A DNA stretch of 64,000 bases from an uncultured Caryophanales bacterium (lineage in GTDB: Bacteria; Bacillota_I; Bacilli_A; RF39; UBA660), in the NCBI GenBank assembly GCA_905206805.1, contig CAJLIR010000009.1, positions 1 to 64,000 on the forward strand, given 5' to 3'. The notes under the pieces were generated by a model. The model was not told the DNA's origin. It searched no databases and saw nothing but the letters and a program-made list of their open reading frames with translations. The position numbers and the translations under genes are program-made. Positions within the stretch are counted from its first letter, which is position 1. Every line of letters begins with the position of its first letter. Below, piece by piece: positions 53,392-63,831 of the stretch.

Positions 53392-53420
53392 TTTACAATT
53401 TTTTATATACATGATATAAT
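53392..53420 (+). promoter_or_regulatory. Promoter of the polysaccharide operon
   Basis: TTTACA (53392-53397), 17 bases, TATAAT (53415-53420) with an upstream TG. An untranslated leader of about 75 bases with a T8 run follows. Confidence 0.75.
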
Positions 53421-53501
53421 ATCCTTGTTGTTGACGAATTTTGTCTTTTTTTTGAATTAAATTACTTTTTATTAGAATGTTTATAGTGAGGGAGTGTATG
53501 C

Positions 53502-54206
53502 ATGAAAAAAGCATATAAAATTTTTAAAAGAATTATAGATTTTGTGATAGCATTGATACTATTTATAATATTGTTGCCAATAATGGTAATTGTTGCTATA
53601 GCAATAAAAATTGATAGTAAGGGGCCAATTTTCTTTAAACAAGAAAGATCTGGAAAAAATAACAAAGTTTTTCTTATGTATAAATTTAGAAGTATGGCTG
53701 TTTCTAACGATGTTTTAAATTTTAAAGAAGCTGATAAAACTACAAAAGTAGGTAAATTTATTAGAAAAACATCATTAGATGAAATACCACAACTTATTAA
53801 TATTTTAAAAGGTGATATGAGTTTTATAGGACCACGTCCATGGATTACAGAATATAGTAAGTATTTTACTGAAGAACAAATGCATAGATTAGATGTATTG
53901 CCTGGAATGACAGGATTGGCGCAATGCGAAGGTAGAAATGGAATATCAATTACTGAAAAAATTAATTTTGACTTGAAGTATGTTAAAGATATTTCTTTAA
54001 AAATGGACTTGTATGTTATTTATAAAACAATATATACTGTTTTTTCTGCAAAAAATGCTGTTGGAAATAAAGATATAATTAAAAATGAACTTGAAGATTT
54101 AAAGAAACAATTTAATAAAAAGGATAATGATATTCAAAAAAGTAAAAAAAAAATAATAAATGAAGAAATAGAAAAAGAAGAAATAGGTGAAGAAGTTTAT
54201 GCGTAA
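53502..54206 (+). CDS. Priming sugar transferase (undecaprenyl-phosphate glycosyl-1-phosphate transferase)
   Basis: A 234-residue membrane enzyme that starts the repeat unit by moving a sugar phosphate to undecaprenyl phosphate. It has one N-terminal helix (VIALILFIILLPIMVIVAIAI), then FFKQERSGKN, MYKFRSM, RKTSLDEIPQLINILKGDMS, GPRP and PGMTGLAQ, typical of the WcaJ/PglC family. A Lys/Glu-rich tail of about 40 residues is extra. GAGGGAG precedes the ATG. First gene of the operon. Confidence 0.92.
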   Translation: MKKAYKIFKRIIDFVIALILFIILLPIMVIVAIAIKIDSKGPIFFKQERSGKNNKVFLMYKFRSMAVSNDVLNFKEADKTTKVGKFIRKTSLDEIPQLINILKGDMSFIGPRPWITEYSKYFTEEQMHRLDVLPGMTGLAQCEGRNGISITEKINFDLKYVKDISLKMDLYVIYKTIYTVFSAKNAVGNKDIIKNELEDLKKQFNKKDNDIQKSKKKIINEEIEKEEIGEEVYA

Positions 54207-55308
54207 GGTTTTATTTAGTGCTACAGTTGATTCACACATTTTAGCTTTTCATTTACCATATTTAAAATATTTTAAAGAACAGGGATATGAGGTTCACGTT
54301 GCTACAAATGGTGATTTAGAAATACCTTATTGTGATAAAAAACACAAAATTTCATTTGAAAGAAATCCTATTAAAATTAATAATTTAAAAGCAATTAGAC
54401 AGTTAAAAAAAGTTATTGATGAAGAAAAATTTGACATTATTCATACACATACACCAATGGGAAGTGTTGTAACAAGATTAGCTGCAAAAAAAGCAAGAAA
54501 AAAGTATAATACTAGAGTGATTTATACTGCACATGGATTTCATTTTTATAAGGGTGCTTCCAAGGTTAATTGGTTGGTTTTTTATCCAATTGAGAAATAT
54601 TTAGCTAAATATACAGATGACCTAATTACTATTAATAAAGAAGATTATGAATTGGCTACAAAAAAATTTAGGACAAAAGTACACTTTGTACCTGGTGTTG
54701 GAATTGATCCTAGTAAATTTGATTTTGAAATGTCCGATAAGGAAAAAGATGAGTTACGAAAATCTTTAGGTTTAAAGAAAGATGATTTTGTAATGATTTA
54801 TCCAGCCGAAATATCAAAAAGAAAAAATCAGGAATGGTTAATTAATATATTAAATGAATTATTAGCTGAAAATAAAAATATTCATCTTTTATTACCTGGA
54901 AGGGATAATCTAAATAATAAAATAGGAATGTTAATTAAATCATTAAATTTAGAAAATCAAATTCATTTGTTAGGCTTTAGAAAAGACATTCCATCATTAT
55001 TAAAAATTAGCGATTTGGCAGTATCTTCGAGTAGGCAAGAAGGCTTACCTGTAAATATAATGGAAGCAATGTATGTTGGATTACCAATTATCGTTACTGA
55101 TTGTAGAGGTAATAGTGATTTGATTGAAAATGAAAATGGTTTTGTAATTAATCAAGGTGATAGCGAGAATTTTATTAACAGTATAAAAAAAATACAATCA
55201 GATAATAAATTAGTTATTAAAATGGGTAAATTAAATAAAAAGTTTATAAAAAATTATTTATTAGACGATGTATTAGAAGAATATAAAAAAATTTATGAAT
55301 GTAAGTAG
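54199..55308 (+). CDS. Glycosyltransferase family 4
   Basis: A 369-residue GT-B enzyme started at ATG 54199 behind GGTGAAG; it overlaps the sugar transferase by 8 bases. It has VLFSATVDSHILAFHLPYLK, HTHTPMGSVVTRLAA, PGVGIDPSKF and the donor-binding SSSRQEGLPVNIMEAMYVGLP. Similar to CapM/EpsD-like transferases that add the second sugar. Donor unknown. Confidence 0.9.
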   Translation: MRKVLFSATVDSHILAFHLPYLKYFKEQGYEVHVATNGDLEIPYCDKKHKISFERNPIKINNLKAIRQLKKVIDEEKFDIIHTHTPMGSVVTRLAAKKARKKYNTRVIYTAHGFHFYKGASKVNWLVFYPIEKYLAKYTDDLITINKEDYELATKKFRTKVHFVPGVGIDPSKFDFEMSDKEKDELRKSLGLKKDDFVMIYPAEISKRKNQEWLINILNELLAENKNIHLLLPGRDNLNNKIGMLIKSLNLENQIHLLGFRKDIPSLLKISDLAVSSSRQEGLPVNIMEAMYVGLPIIVTDCRGNSDLIENENGFVINQGDSENFINSIKKIQSDNKLVIKMGKLNKKFIKNYLLDDVLEEYKKIYECK

Positions 55309-55317
55309 GGGATATAT

Positions 55318-56427
55318 TTGAAAAAAATTGCATATCTAAGGACGACATCAATAATAAATGATTCAAGAGCAAATAAAGAAATTAATACTTATGCTGAGCA
55401 AAACAACTTTGTATATGTATTTGGTTGGAATAGGCAAAATCTAAATAAAGATAAGTTGCAAAATTGTGATAATATTCAATTTATTATGTATAATCAAAAA
55501 AGCAATTATGGTGATGGTGTAAAAAATATTTTCAAGTTACTAAAATTCGAATTATGGCTACATAAAAATCTTAAAAAAATGATAAACGAAATTGATGTTA
55601 TACATGCTTGCGATTTTGACACTGCATATATAGGATATAAAATTGCAAGAAAATATAACAAAAAATTTATATATGATATATATGATTATTATGTAGATTG
55701 TCATAATTTATATTTTCTAAAAAGGTTTATTGAAAATATTGATATATCAATAATTAATAGGTCAGATGTTGTTATTTTATGTACTGAGCAAAGATCTGAA
55801 CAAATAAAAAAATCACAACCTAAAAGAATCGAAATAATTCATAATACACCTGATATTAAAAAGGAATATATTGCAACAAAGTTTGACGAAAAAAATATTA
55901 AAATTTGCTATGTTGGTATTTTACAAGATGATAGATTGCTTATCGAGATAGGTAATTCAATAAGTAAATATTCAAATGTCGAATTACATATTGGTGGATT
56001 TGGAAAGTATGAAAATTTTTTTGAAAATTTATCTCAAAAAAATAAAAATGTATTTTTTTATGGTCAAATGAAATATGATGATGTTTTGAATTTAGAAAGT
56101 AAATGTGATGTTTTGTTTGCAACATATAATCCTGATGTACCAAATCATAAATATTCAGCACCTAATAAGGTTTATGAGGCTATGGCCTTAGGAAAGCCAA
56201 TAGTCGTATGTAAAAATACAGGGGTAGATCAACTCGTTCGAAATGAACATATAGGATATGTAATAAATTATGATGCAAAAGATTTTTTTAACTGTATCGA
56301 AAAAATATCTGCTGGTGAATATGAAAGTATTTCTAAAGTTGGTAAATATTTATATTGTGAAAAATATAAATGGGATGTAATGAAAGAAAAAATGAAAAAA
56401 ATTATTAATGATATTGAGGTGAAGTAG
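55318..56427 (+). CDS. Glycosyltransferase (GT-B, family 4-like)
   Basis: A 369-residue enzyme with TTG start at 55318 (AGGGGA upstream). HACDFDTAYIGYKIARKY, YDIYDYYVDCHNLY, and the C-terminal YSAPNKVYEAMALGKPIVV with ...GVDQL identify a GT4-like retaining transferase. It is divergent in the middle. Part of the operon. Confidence 0.85.
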   Translation: MKKIAYLRTTSIINDSRANKEINTYAEQNNFVYVFGWNRQNLNKDKLQNCDNIQFIMYNQKSNYGDGVKNIFKLLKFELWLHKNLKKMINEIDVIHACDFDTAYIGYKIARKYNKKFIYDIYDYYVDCHNLYFLKRFIENIDISIINRSDVVILCTEQRSEQIKKSQPKRIEIIHNTPDIKKEYIATKFDEKNIKICYVGILQDDRLLIEIGNSISKYSNVELHIGGFGKYENFFENLSQKNKNVFFYGQMKYDDVLNLESKCDVLFATYNPDVPNHKYSAPNKVYEAMALGKPIVVCKNTGVDQLVRNEHIGYVINYDAKDFFNCIEKISAGEYESISKVGKYLYCEKYKWDVMKEKMKKIINDIEVK

Positions 56428-56428
56428 T

Positions 56429-57745
56429 GTGCTTATATTAATATTGCTAAATATATTATTATTTATCTTTTATAATAAAAGTATAAAATCTTTCTCATCA
56501 TTATATAATGAAAAACTTAAAAAAATTTTTATTATAGGTGTTGTGTTTGAGTTGATATTATTATTATTTTATAGGTTGGATTTATTATCCTTAAATAGAA
56601 ATGTATATTATTCAGATGCTGAAACTTATTGGAAAAACACTTTAGAATTAATAAATTACGGACAAAGTGATGGTTATAATGCATTATATTATAAAATTTG
56701 TTACTATCTTCAAATTTTCTCACCATTTATATGGGTTGGTTGGAATAATTTGTTTAACATTACTTGCATAAATTTCTCAATAGTTTTTGTAGTATATAGC
56801 TTAACAAATTTTGAATTTAATAAAGAAAATGATGCTGAATTATATAGAAAAATAAAATTGTTATTGATTTTAACAATGTTTAATCCTTTTATAATATACA
56901 GTCTTATGAGAAATTTAAAAGATGCTTTATTCATGGTTTATGTTTTATTTATTGCTTTTATTTTAAATAAAGCAATAAATAAAAATAATATTGTATTTTC
57001 TTTGATTACATACTTGTTTTTCTCTATATCTGTGTATACCATGATTCAATTGAGACCATGGGGATTTATTATTCCATTAATTGCAATAGCATATTTAACA
57101 ATATATTTAATTATAAATTTAATAAAAAAAGTAAAAAAAGAATTTCAAATTAATAGGTTAAAAATTATTTTGATTTTGATATTTGTATCAGTTGCCTTGA
57201 TATTCGTTTCTTTTGTGTTATGCTTTAAGATATTTCCTCATGTTATTGCAACACTAAGAGTGTGGATTCCATCTGTAATGGATTCTATGATGCAAAGAAA
57301 TTTAATATCAATGCTATTGGGTTTTTTTAAATTTATAGTTGCGCCTGGACCTCTTAGAGCTTTGTTTGGAAATAAATATTTCGTTCATTATACAGAAAGT
57401 GGAAATATTATGTGCTGTATTGGACAAATTATGTGGTGGCTTTCCATTGTAATAATATTATCAAATTTTATAATTTCAATAAAAAACAAAAAGACAAATT
57501 TTAAAATAAAAAATCATTTTTGCAATTTTATATCAATTATCACTTTTATTTATATTGTTATTTATGTAATTCAATATGGTGGTACTGCTGAAATAAGATT
57601 GAGAGCAGTAATGTATATTTTCTCCTTTTCAATATTTTTCTCAATTTTTTCAATCAACGATTATAAATGCAATAAAAAGATATATAATGTGGTTTCTATA
57701 TTATCAATATTATGTTTTACTTTGATAATTTTTTTAGGAATGTAA
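56429..57745 (+). CDS. Polysaccharide polymerase-like membrane protein (Wzy/EpsG-type)
   Basis: A 438-residue protein with about ten membrane helices and GTG start at 56429 after GAGGTGA. Tandem helices, a large periplasm-side loop (RLDLLSLNRNVYYSDAETYW) and its position between transferases and flippase fit a repeat-unit polymerase, which shows little sequence conservation. RNLKDALFMVYVLFIAFIL resembles such proteins. Assignment rests largely on context. Confidence 0.7.
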   Translation: MLILILLNILLFIFYNKSIKSFSSLYNEKLKKIFIIGVVFELILLLFYRLDLLSLNRNVYYSDAETYWKNTLELINYGQSDGYNALYYKICYYLQIFSPFIWVGWNNLFNITCINFSIVFVVYSLTNFEFNKENDAELYRKIKLLLILTMFNPFIIYSLMRNLKDALFMVYVLFIAFILNKAINKNNIVFSLITYLFFSISVYTMIQLRPWGFIIPLIAIAYLTIYLIINLIKKVKKEFQINRLKIILILIFVSVALIFVSFVLCFKIFPHVIATLRVWIPSVMDSMMQRNLISMLLGFFKFIVAPGPLRALFGNKYFVHYTESGNIMCCIGQIMWWLSIVIILSNFIISIKNKKTNFKIKNHFCNFISIITFIYIVIYVIQYGGTAEIRLRAVMYIFSFSIFFSIFSINDYKCNKKIYNVVSILSILCFTLIIFLGM

Positions 57746-57747
57746 TT

Positions 57748-58917
57748 ATGAAAAAAATAATTTTTGTATGTGATTCACTTAGAATTGGTGGAATTCAAAC
57801 CGCATTAGTAAATTTAATAAATAACCTTAATTTAGAAAAATATAAAATTGATTTATTTTTATTTAATGATGAGAATTCTGAGAAGAAAATTGATAGTAGA
57901 ATAAACATTATTTCTGGAAGTAAATTTTTAAAAACTTGCAGTTATACTTTAAATCAGGCAAAAGAAAAAGGCAAAATTTGTTATCTTATTAGAGGATTTG
58001 TTTTTTTATTGTGTAAAATCTTTGGGGCAAATTTAGTTTACAATTGTATCTTTTTATTTGAAAAGAATCTTAAAGAATATGATATTGCTATATCTTTCTC
58101 AAATAATGGAAGTATTAAGTCAACATATTTTGGATATAATAAGTTTGTTTTAAAAAAAATTGAAGCAAAGAAAAAAGTATCGTGGCTTCATGTTGATTAT
58201 GAAACTATGAAAATGAATAATAAAATTAATAATAGGGAATATAAATTATTTGATTGCGTAGTTGCAGTTTCAAATGCAACTATGAAGAGTTTTTTAAAGT
58301 ATATTCCAGAAATGAAAAATAAAACAATTGTTATATATAATTATTTGGATTTTGATACAATAAAAAGAAAATCATTAGAAAATACAAAGTATGAATTTGA
58401 TAATAATTTGTTTAATATTGTAAGTGTTGGCAGATTAGATAGTAATAAAAATCAAATTATGCAACTTGAAATTGCTAAAAAATTATGTGATAATAATATT
58501 AAATTTAAGTGGTATTTAATAGGTGATGGACCAGAAAGAACTAATTTGGAAAATTATATAATAAATAACAAATTAGAAAATTGTGTAATTATGCTTGGTT
58601 ATATTAATAATTGTTATCCTTATATAAAAAAATCAAATTTAGTTGTATCAACTTCTTTAAGTGAAAGTTATGGATTATCTTTGATTGAGGCATTATCCTT
58701 AAAAAAAATTGTTGTAACACTAGAGTATCCAGCAGTATATGAAATAATAAATGATAATGGAATTGTTTGTCAGTCTAAAGATATTATTTATGAAACAATA
58801 AAAAAAATTATAATTGATAAAAAATATTATAATGAAAATGAAAAAAAGGCGAAGAATATAATTGATAATGAAATGATTACAAAAAAAATCGACACATTGT
58901 TTGAGGTTTTATTATAG
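57748..58917 (+). CDS. Glycosyltransferase family 4
   Basis: A 389-residue GT-B enzyme started at ATG 57748 (AGGAATG), just after the polymerase stop. It has CDSLRIGGIQTALVNLI, VSVGRLDSNKNQIMQLEIA, IGDGPERTNLENYI and SLSESYGLSLIEALSLKK, with the family E-x7-E pattern. Donor and linkage unknown. Confidence 0.92.
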   Translation: MKKIIFVCDSLRIGGIQTALVNLINNLNLEKYKIDLFLFNDENSEKKIDSRINIISGSKFLKTCSYTLNQAKEKGKICYLIRGFVFLLCKIFGANLVYNCIFLFEKNLKEYDIAISFSNNGSIKSTYFGYNKFVLKKIEAKKKVSWLHVDYETMKMNNKINNREYKLFDCVVAVSNATMKSFLKYIPEMKNKTIVIYNYLDFDTIKRKSLENTKYEFDNNLFNIVSVGRLDSNKNQIMQLEIAKKLCDNNIKFKWYLIGDGPERTNLENYIINNKLENCVIMLGYINNCYPYIKKSNLVVSTSLSESYGLSLIEALSLKKIVVTLEYPAVYEIINDNGIVCQSKDIIYETIKKIIIDKKYYNENEKKAKNIIDNEMITKKIDTLFEVLL

Positions 58918-58930
58918 TAGGAGGTAATTT

Positions 58931-60073
58931 ATGAAAGTTTTAATGTTATCATTAGATGATTATCCACATTGTGGTGGAAAGTCAACTCATATGTCGAGTC
59001 TTATTGATGGACTTAAAAGTCTTAATATAGATACTGATGTTGTATCTAGGAGCAATTTATCTCAAAGTAAGATAAATTTAAAAAAAGCATTTATTTATAT
59101 CAATAAGTTTACAAATCCAAAAAAATATTTTTATTTAAGAAAAAAAATAGAGTTTGATTTATATTTTGAACTTTTAAAAGGTATACAAAATATTGATGAT
59201 TACGATTGTATATCTTGCCAAGATGCATTAGCTTGTACTGCAATAGGTAGATTATATAAAGATAAAAAAATTACTTTAACGATGCATACATATTTTGGAC
59301 TTGAATATACATTAGATAATAAAATACTTAATGAAAACGATGAATATTATAAAAAACTTTTTGCTTTAGAAATAGAAAGTTTAAAATATGCAAATAATGT
59401 TGTCGCTGTTGATGATAGAATTTATGATCATGTAAAGAAAATGTCTAATGAGTATGAAACTAATAATAAAATTTATAGCATAATTAATTTTACTAATACT
59501 GATTTATACAATACTGAAAAAGATGAGCATGCAAATTTTAATATAATGTGTGTTAGAAGATTGGTTGAAAAAAATGGAGTTGTTTATGCTGCTAAAGCGA
59601 TGAAACATATAGGTGATAATATTTTTCTACATATATATGGTGAAGGCCCTGAATTAGATACAATTAAGAAAATTGTTGAAGATGAAGAATTAGAAAAAAA
59701 AGTTTTTTTACATGGCAAAATCGATAATAGTATGTTACCTGAAGTTTATAGAAAATGTGATGTTGTGCTAGTACCTTCTATTACGGTAAATGGATTGCAA
59801 GAAGCAACAAGTATTTCTGCAATTGAGGCTATGTCTTGTGGAATACCAGTTATTGCTTCAAAAATTGGTGGTTTAGCTCAAATGATAAATAATGATGTTA
59901 ATGGAATATTGGTGCAAGAAAAAAATGAGATTGAGATAGCTGAAAAAATTATTTATTTATATAATAATCCTGAAATTAGAAATAAAATATCTAAAAATGC
60001 ACGTGAATATGTTTTAAAAAATCATTCACATATTTGTGCGGCTAAACAATATTTAGATATTTTCATGTCATAA
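58931..60073 (+). CDS. Glycosyltransferase family 4
   Basis: A 380-residue GT-B enzyme. LSLDDYPHCGGKSTHMSSLI opens the acceptor domain; VRRLVEKNGVVYAAKAMK, IYGEGPELDTIKKI and EATSISAIEAMSCGIPVIASKIGG form the donor site. GGAGGT precedes the ATG. Confidence 0.93.
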   Translation: MKVLMLSLDDYPHCGGKSTHMSSLIDGLKSLNIDTDVVSRSNLSQSKINLKKAFIYINKFTNPKKYFYLRKKIEFDLYFELLKGIQNIDDYDCISCQDALACTAIGRLYKDKKITLTMHTYFGLEYTLDNKILNENDEYYKKLFALEIESLKYANNVVAVDDRIYDHVKKMSNEYETNNKIYSIINFTNTDLYNTEKDEHANFNIMCVRRLVEKNGVVYAAKAMKHIGDNIFLHIYGEGPELDTIKKIVEDEELEKKVFLHGKIDNSMLPEVYRKCDVVLVPSITVNGLQEATSISAIEAMSCGIPVIASKIGGLAQMINNDVNGILVQEKNEIEIAEKIIYLYNNPEIRNKISKNAREYVLKNHSHICAAKQYLDIFMS

Positions 60074-60081
60074 ACAAAAAA

Positions 60082-61575
60082 ATGCGAAAGAAAAATTCAT
60101 TAAAAAATTTTTTTACAGATATTGTTCCTTATTTTGTTTTTGCAATAATAGGTTTTATTCAAGTTAGAATTTTTATCAATAATTTAGGTGAAGAAATATA
60201 TTCATTAAATCAACTTTTTATACAACTTTTTTCTTATATATCTTTAGTTGAAGGTGGAGTTGGAGCAATTATTTCACAACAGTATTATAAATTATTAGTA
60301 AACGATGATAAAATGAAAATTAAAGAATTGTATTTTTCATCAAAGAAAGCTATGAAGAATATTTCAATATTAATTTTAATAATAGGAATTATTGTTTCGT
60401 TTACACTTAAATTAATTACAAACAATTCCTTAACTCTTCAATATATGCAATTTGTATTTTTATTATATATCATTAGAAGTATTGTTGAATATTTAAATTT
60501 ACCACCACGATTTGTAATTCAAGCGGATCAAAAATTATATAAAATTAATTTAAAATTGAATTTTTTTAAGTTTATAGAAGCAATATTGCAGTTGTGTTTA
60601 ATTTACTACAAATTAGATTATATAATTATCTTGATAGTTTCAATTATCATTAGGTTAATAATGTATAAGGTAGTAAATAGTAAAATATATACAGAATATC
60701 CTTGGTTAAACAGGAAAGAAAATATAACGCCAAAAAAGGTTAGTGGTATAGGTTATATGTTTTATCATAAAATTGCAGGGGCAGTTTATAACAATGTAGA
60801 TATTTTGCTTATATCAGCAAAGATGGAACCATTATATGTAACTGCTTATTCATCATATAATTACTTAACTAGATATATCAATGATGTTATATATATGTTA
60901 GGTAATTCTCTAATGGCAAGTTTGGGCAACGTAATTTATAAAGAAAGTAATGAAACAAGCAGAAAAATATTTGAAGAATTATTATCATTTTTTATGTTCT
61001 TAGGATGTTTTTTTTCCATTAATATGTTAATGTTATCAAAAAATTTTGTAAATATATGGATTGGTGAAGAATATCAATTGGATAATATTGCAATTGTAAT
61101 GATGTCATTTTTATTATTTATTTCAATTTCAAAGAGAATCGTGGCATTATTGTGTGAAGCAAACGGATTTTATAAAGAAACAAAAAATATTGTAATATTA
61201 GAGGCTATTTCTAATTTGGTTTTATCAATTGTTTTATTGAATTTCTATGGAATAAATGGTGTGATATTTGCAACAATTATTTCTTACTTTTTAACAACTT
61301 TTTGGTATTATCCTAGATTTATTTATTCAAAAATTTATAAAAACGGAATAGAAAAATATATTAAAGTTTATGTAGTTTCGATATTACTTTTAATTTTTGG
61401 TTTGATTGCAAGCTTATATATAAATTACAATGTAAAAAATTTTATAGATTGGTTTTTATTTGCTTGTGTTAATTCAATTGTGAGTGGTTGTATTTTAATT
61501 ATAATCTTTTATTTTACAAACGATTCATTTAAAAGCATTATAAAAAAATTTTTATTGTTAATAAAGGGGAGATAG
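60082..61575 (+). CDS. Polysaccharide flippase (Wzx-like)
   Basis: A 497-residue protein with 12-14 predicted helices of the MATE/PST type. N-terminal FVFAIIGFIQVRIFINNLGEE, ISLVEGGVGAIISQQYYKLL and FYHKIAGAVYNNVDILLISA match oligosaccharide exporters. It would flip lipid-linked repeat units outward. Weak ribosome site, so probably coupled to the previous gene. Confidence 0.88.
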   Translation: MRKKNSLKNFFTDIVPYFVFAIIGFIQVRIFINNLGEEIYSLNQLFIQLFSYISLVEGGVGAIISQQYYKLLVNDDKMKIKELYFSSKKAMKNISILILIIGIIVSFTLKLITNNSLTLQYMQFVFLLYIIRSIVEYLNLPPRFVIQADQKLYKINLKLNFFKFIEAILQLCLIYYKLDYIIILIVSIIIRLIMYKVVNSKIYTEYPWLNRKENITPKKVSGIGYMFYHKIAGAVYNNVDILLISAKMEPLYVTAYSSYNYLTRYINDVIYMLGNSLMASLGNVIYKESNETSRKIFEELLSFFMFLGCFFSINMLMLSKNFVNIWIGEEYQLDNIAIVMMSFLLFISISKRIVALLCEANGFYKETKNIVILEAISNLVLSIVLLNFYGINGVIFATIISYFLTTFWYYPRFIYSKIYKNGIEKYIKVYVVSILLLIFGLIASLYINYNVKNFIDWFLFACVNSIVSGCILIIIFYFTNDSFKSIIKKFLLLIKGR

Positions 61576-61576
61576 T

Positions 61577-62722
61577 ATGAAATTTTCAATAATTATGCCT
61601 ACATATAATGACTCTGATACTATTACTTATTCTTTTGATTCTGTTTTAAATCAAAAATATGAAAATTTTGAATTGATAGTTATTGATGATGGTTCAACGG
61701 ACAATACAGCCAATGTAGTTAGTGAATATAAAAAGCAACATGATAAGTTTGACAAAATCAAATACATTTATCAAGATAATGGTGATCAATTGAATGCAAT
61801 AAAAAATGCTATTAATTATATTACTGGTGATTATATATATATTTTACACTCGGATGATGTGTTTTACAATGAATTTGTATTAACTAATGCGGCCAAATTT
61901 TTTGAAGAAAATAAAAATATTGATGCAATTATTTCTGATTTAACTTTAATAAACGAAAATAATGAGATAATTGGAACGCAAATGGTACGTAAATATGAAA
62001 ATAAGCTTACCGATATTCCATTACAATTGTTAATGCTTGGAAGAAACTTATATGTGGATTTTTGTTTTTCAAAAAAAGATGTTTTTTGTACAAAAATATA
62101 TAATAATTATTTAAATTGGAATGGTCCATTTTGGCTTGATTGTGAATCAAATCAAATACTCAATGTTAAAAATGTTAATTTTCATTTTATAAAGTATAGG
62201 GTTTTTGCTGGAAATTATATTAATAATGAGATAGGTTTATTAAATGTTTTTAATGGTGAGTTGAGAGTAGTAATCAGATTGATGAAAAATTTTTATATTC
62301 CATTTTATAAATTTCAATATTATATCAAAAAAATGTTAGATATAATTAAAATTAAATATATTCCTATTTATATAAAAAAAGAAACAAAAAATAAACTGAA
62401 TGTTTTAAAATTTATATATAATAAAAGAATTTCAATTAATAAGTATCCTTTTTATAGAGATTTATATAATTTCTTTAAAAATTATCATTCTAGGACAATT
62501 GAATTAAAATCCGTTCCAGAAAGTATTTATTATGGTTCTGATATGAGAAAATTCAATAAAAAATTGATATCAAATGATTTGGATAATGAGTATTATCATT
62601 TATTTGATGAAATGAGTAAAGGATTTAATAAAATTGTTATAAAGAAAAAAGATGTTGAAAAAATGAGAATTGTTTTAAAATTTTTATGTATTTATGATTA
62701 TGTTGAGGTGATTGAAAAATGA
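61577..62722 (+). CDS. Glycosyltransferase family 2
   Basis: A 381-residue GT-A enzyme. FSIIMPTYNDSDTI, ELIVIDDGSTDNTANVV and the DxD-like LHSDDVF are clear. The C-terminal 180 residues are a basic helical extension. GGGGAGA precedes the ATG. The next gene starts inside its stop (ATGA). Confidence 0.92.
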   Translation: MKFSIIMPTYNDSDTITYSFDSVLNQKYENFELIVIDDGSTDNTANVVSEYKKQHDKFDKIKYIYQDNGDQLNAIKNAINYITGDYIYILHSDDVFYNEFVLTNAAKFFEENKNIDAIISDLTLINENNEIIGTQMVRKYENKLTDIPLQLLMLGRNLYVDFCFSKKDVFCTKIYNNYLNWNGPFWLDCESNQILNVKNVNFHFIKYRVFAGNYINNEIGLLNVFNGELRVVIRLMKNFYIPFYKFQYYIKKMLDIIKIKYIPIYIKKETKNKLNVLKFIYNKRISINKYPFYRDLYNFFKNYHSRTIELKSVPESIYYGSDMRKFNKKLISNDLDNEYYHLFDEMSKGFNKIVIKKKDVEKMRIVLKFLCIYDYVEVIEK

Positions 62723-63816
62723 AAAAAATAATGTTGGTGTTTGGTACACGCCCAGAGGCAATAAAAATGTGTCCACTTGTTAATGAACTAAAGTCAAGAA
62801 GTTGTTTTAACACTATTGTATGTGTAACAGGACAACATAGACAAATGTTGGATCAAGTATTAGAGGCATTTAATGTAATTCCGGACTATGATTTATCTAT
62901 TATGAAAGAACGTCAAACATTGTTTGATGTTACAACAAATATATTGAATAGAATAAAGGAAGTATTAGAAAAAGAAAAACCAGATGTTGTATTAGTACAT
63001 GGTGATACATCAACAACATTTGTTACAGCTCTTGCTTGTTTCTATTTACAAATACCAGTTGGTCATGTTGAGGCTGGTCTTAGAACTTATGATATCTATT
63101 CTCCATTTCCAGAGGAATTTAATAGACAGGCAGTTAGTATAATTTCAAAATTTAATTTTGCCCCAACTGAATTAAGTAAAAATAATTTAATTAAGGAAGG
63201 AAAAAAAGAAGAAAGTATTTATGTGACTGGTAATACAGCAATAGATGCCCTTAAAACAACTGTAAGAAAAGATTATCATCATGAAATGTTAGATTGGGCA
63301 AATGGTAGTAGGTTAATTGTTTTAACAGCTCATAGAAGAGAAAATCTTGGTGAACCATTACATCATATGTTTAGAGCAATAAGAAGAATTGTTGATGAAT
63401 TTGAAGATGTAAAGGTCATTTATCCGATTCATATGAATCCGGCAGTTCGAGAAGTTGCTAACGAAATTTTAGGTGATGATGAAAGAATTAGAATTATTGA
63501 GCCTTTGGAGGTTTTAGATTTTCATAATTTTTTAGCAAATTCATATATGATTTTGACTGATAGTGGTGGAATACAGGAAGAAGCGCCATCGTTAGGGAAA
63601 CCAGTATTAGTTATGAGAGATACAACTGAAAGACCAGAAGGAATCAAAGCGGGAACATTAAAGTTAGTTGGAACTAATGAGGAAACAATTTATAATGAGT
63701 TTAAAAAATTGCTTATAGATAAAAATGAATATGAAAAAATGAGTAATGCTTCAAATCCATATGGTGATGGATTTGCTTGCAAAAAAATAGCTGATATTTT
63801 AGAAAAAGAATTATAA
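62719..63816 (+). CDS. wecB: UDP-N-acetylglucosamine 2-epimerase (non-hydrolysing)
   Basis: A 365-residue enzyme that makes UDP-ManNAc. It has FGTRPEAIKMCPL, VCVTGQHRQMLDQ, VLVHGDTSTTF, VEAGLRTYD, TAHRRENLG and DSGGIQEEAPSLGKPVLVMR, all standard for WecB/MnaA. It overlaps the previous gene by 4 bases. ManNAc would be a component of the polymer or of wall linkage units. Confidence 0.95.
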   Translation: MKKIMLVFGTRPEAIKMCPLVNELKSRSCFNTIVCVTGQHRQMLDQVLEAFNVIPDYDLSIMKERQTLFDVTTNILNRIKEVLEKEKPDVVLVHGDTSTTFVTALACFYLQIPVGHVEAGLRTYDIYSPFPEEFNRQAVSIISKFNFAPTELSKNNLIKEGKKEESIYVTGNTAIDALKTTVRKDYHHEMLDWANGSRLIVLTAHRRENLGEPLHHMFRAIRRIVDEFEDVKVIYPIHMNPAVREVANEILGDDERIRIIEPLEVLDFHNFLANSYMILTDSGGIQEEAPSLGKPVLVMRDTTERPEGIKAGTLKLVGTNEETIYNEFKKLLIDKNEYEKMSNASNPYGDGFACKKIADILEKEL

Positions 63817-63831
63817 ATAATAGGAGATTGT